13,121 nucleotides of DNA. Source: an uncultured Streptococcus sp. (GTDB lineage Bacteria; Bacillota; Bacilli; Lactobacillales; Streptococcaceae). Location of the stretch: positions 1 to 13,121 of the forward strand of contig NZ_CALHWC010000221.1 in the NCBI RefSeq assembly GCF_938036805.1, given 5' to 3'. The notes under the pieces were generated by a model. That model was not told the DNA's origin. It made no database searches and saw only the letters and a list, made by a program, of their open reading frames with translations. Both the position numbers and the translations under genes were made by a program. Positions 12,578 through 13,121 of the stretch are shown in pieces. The stretch's first letter is position 1. Every line of letters begins with the position of its first letter.

Positions 12578-12900
12578 TTTGGTTTTTGATCACTGCTTGC
12601 GGTCTAGGAGCTCTTGTCCGTTACTTTTTTTCTAAGGTCAATAGCAGAGCTGCTCTGCCAGTAGGAACCTTGATGGCCAATGTATTAGGAGCTTTTTTGA
12701 TTGGAGTTTTTTATAATCATATCCAAGATAAGCAGCTGTATAGCATTTTGGCAACAGGTTTTTGTGGCGGTTTAACGACTCTTTCCACTTTTAATGCGGA
12801 ATTAGCAGAGCTATTCTCAGATAAGAAGAAGTTTAGCCTCTATCTGATGTTGACCTACCTTTTAGGATTTTTAGCGATTCTTTTAGGAATTTTTATCTAA
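12574..12900 (+). CDS. crcB2: Fluoride channel subunit CrcB/Fluc 2
   Basis: A 108-residue four-helix Fluc subunit starting at ATG 12574, which overlaps the crcB1 stop (ATGA). The open frame extends further upstream to 12424, but that part is crcB1 read in another frame; GGAAGG near 12559-12564 supports the internal start. Marks: GALVRY (Arg16), the pore Asn in MANVLGAF (Asn36) and ATGFCGGLTTLSTF (60-73). The first Phe of the box is Leu70 and the second is kept (Phe73), the mirror image of CrcB1. The pair probably forms one obligate heterodimeric channel. Confidence 0.9.
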   Translation: MIWFLITACGLGALVRYFFSKVNSRAALPVGTLMANVLGAFLIGVFYNHIQDKQLYSILATGFCGGLTTLSTFNAELAELFSDKKKFSLYLMLTYLLGFLAILLGIFI

Positions 12901-12905
12901 AAATC

Positions 12906-12933
12906 TTTACTTTTACTAGAATTTTGATATAAT
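12906..12933 (+). promoter_or_regulatory. Promoter of rplS
   Basis: TTTACT (12906-12911), a 16-bp spacer and TATAAT (12928-12933), with TG at 12925-12926. Transcription should begin near 12940. Confidence 0.75.
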
Positions 12934-12939
12934 ATACTT

Positions 12940-13013
12940 TGTGCATAAATGGATGCACTAAAAAAACGGCTAATCCGCTGTCGTCTTGAGCTACAAGATT
13001 AGCAAGATAGGAG
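12940..13013 (+). promoter_or_regulatory. Ribosomal protein L19 leader RNA candidate
   Basis: The rplS leader folds into two stems. GTGCAT (12941-12946) pairs with ATGCAC (12953-12958). GCTAAT (12969-12974) pairs with ATTAGC (12998-13003), enclosing CTTG (12985-12988) with CAAG (12994-12997). The last stem ends just before AGGAG (13009-13013). A structured L19 leader is known in low-GC Gram-positives (Rfam L19_leader) and is thought to mediate feedback by L19. Placement just after the promoter and before rplS fits; detailed agreement with the model was not checked. Confidence 0.65.
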
Positions 13014-13018
13014 AAAAA

Positions 13019-13121
13019 ATGAATCCATTAATTCAAAGCTTGACTGAAGGTCAACTTCGCTCAGATATCCCTGCATTCCGTCCTGGTGACACTGTCCGCG
13101 TTCACGCGAAAGTTGTCGAAG
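13019..13121 (+). CDS. rplS: Ribosomal protein L19, N-terminal fragment
   Basis: ATG at 13019 with AGGAG 5 bases upstream. The first 34 codons (NPLIQSLTEGQLRSDIPAF, then RPGDTVRVHAKVVE) are the start of L19, which sits at the 30S-50S interface. The gene runs off the end of the window. Confidence 0.95.
   Translation, partial: MNPLIQSLTEGQLRSDIPAFRPGDTVRVHAKVVE

Overview
The window looks like ordinary chromosome of an oral streptococcus of the mitis/sanguinis type (low-GC Firmicute). The evidence is AGGAGG-type ribosome binding sites, extended TGN-TATAAT promoters, type-B ribosomal protein L31, and the streptococcal sets murT-gatD, cdaA-cdaR-glmM and rpmE2 / DHH phosphoesterase / flavodoxin / chorismate mutase / two crcB / rplS. 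From memory the last series matches the pneumococcal order SP_1299 to SP_1293, apart from a sufB gene between flavodoxin and chorismate mutase. Species cannot be fixed by eye. I saw no phage, IS element, CRISPR array, tRNA or rRNA.

Layout, left to right. (1) 1-291: 3' end of thrS and its terminator. (2) 331-975: a one-gene unit for a membrane-anchored signal-peptidase-I homologue that lacks both catalytic residues (Ser to Asp37, Lys to Gly73). (3) 968-3383, minus strand: operon murT-gatD-lapA. MurT/GatD amidates the D-Glu of the lipid II stem peptide; lapA encodes a two-helix membrane protein. (4) 3424-6516, plus strand: cdaA-cdaR-glmM, i.e. the membrane diadenylate cyclase, its YbbR regulator and phosphoglucosamine mutase. 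(5) 6574-8366: a 42-residue DUF4044-like membrane peptide, GTPase obgE, and a 51-residue protein followed by a long hairpin. (6) 8387-8780, minus strand: rpmE2 with a possible leader hairpin. (7) 8799-9770, minus strand: DHH/DHHA1 phosphoesterase (Pde2/NrnA type). (8) 9803-10315, plus strand: flavodoxin. (9) 10359-11873: stand-alone sufB with its own promoter, a cre-like site and two tandem terminators. (10) 11907-12900: chorismate mutase-crcB1-crcB2, joined by ATGA overlaps. (11) 12906-13121: rplS with a structured leader, running off the window.

How the genes fit together. The left half is an envelope and c-di-AMP neighbourhood. GlmM makes GlcN-1-P for UDP-GlcNAc, MurT/GatD finishes lipid II, and CdaA makes c-di-AMP under CdaR and GlmM control. 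murT and cdaA start back to back from a 107-bp gap. The DHH phosphoesterase about 5 kb away probably degrades pApA or c-di-AMP. The right half is housekeeping (ribosome assembly and proteins, fluoride export, chorismate metabolism) plus a redox / Fe-S pair (flavodoxin, SufB).

I found no wholly new system. The best leads are the dyad-less signal-peptidase homologue outside a visible pilus locus, the orphan sufB with its cre-like site, the complementary Phe losses in the two CrcB subunits, the apparently leaderless murT start, and an ATG-CAA-TGA mini-ORF overlapping the cdaA start codon.
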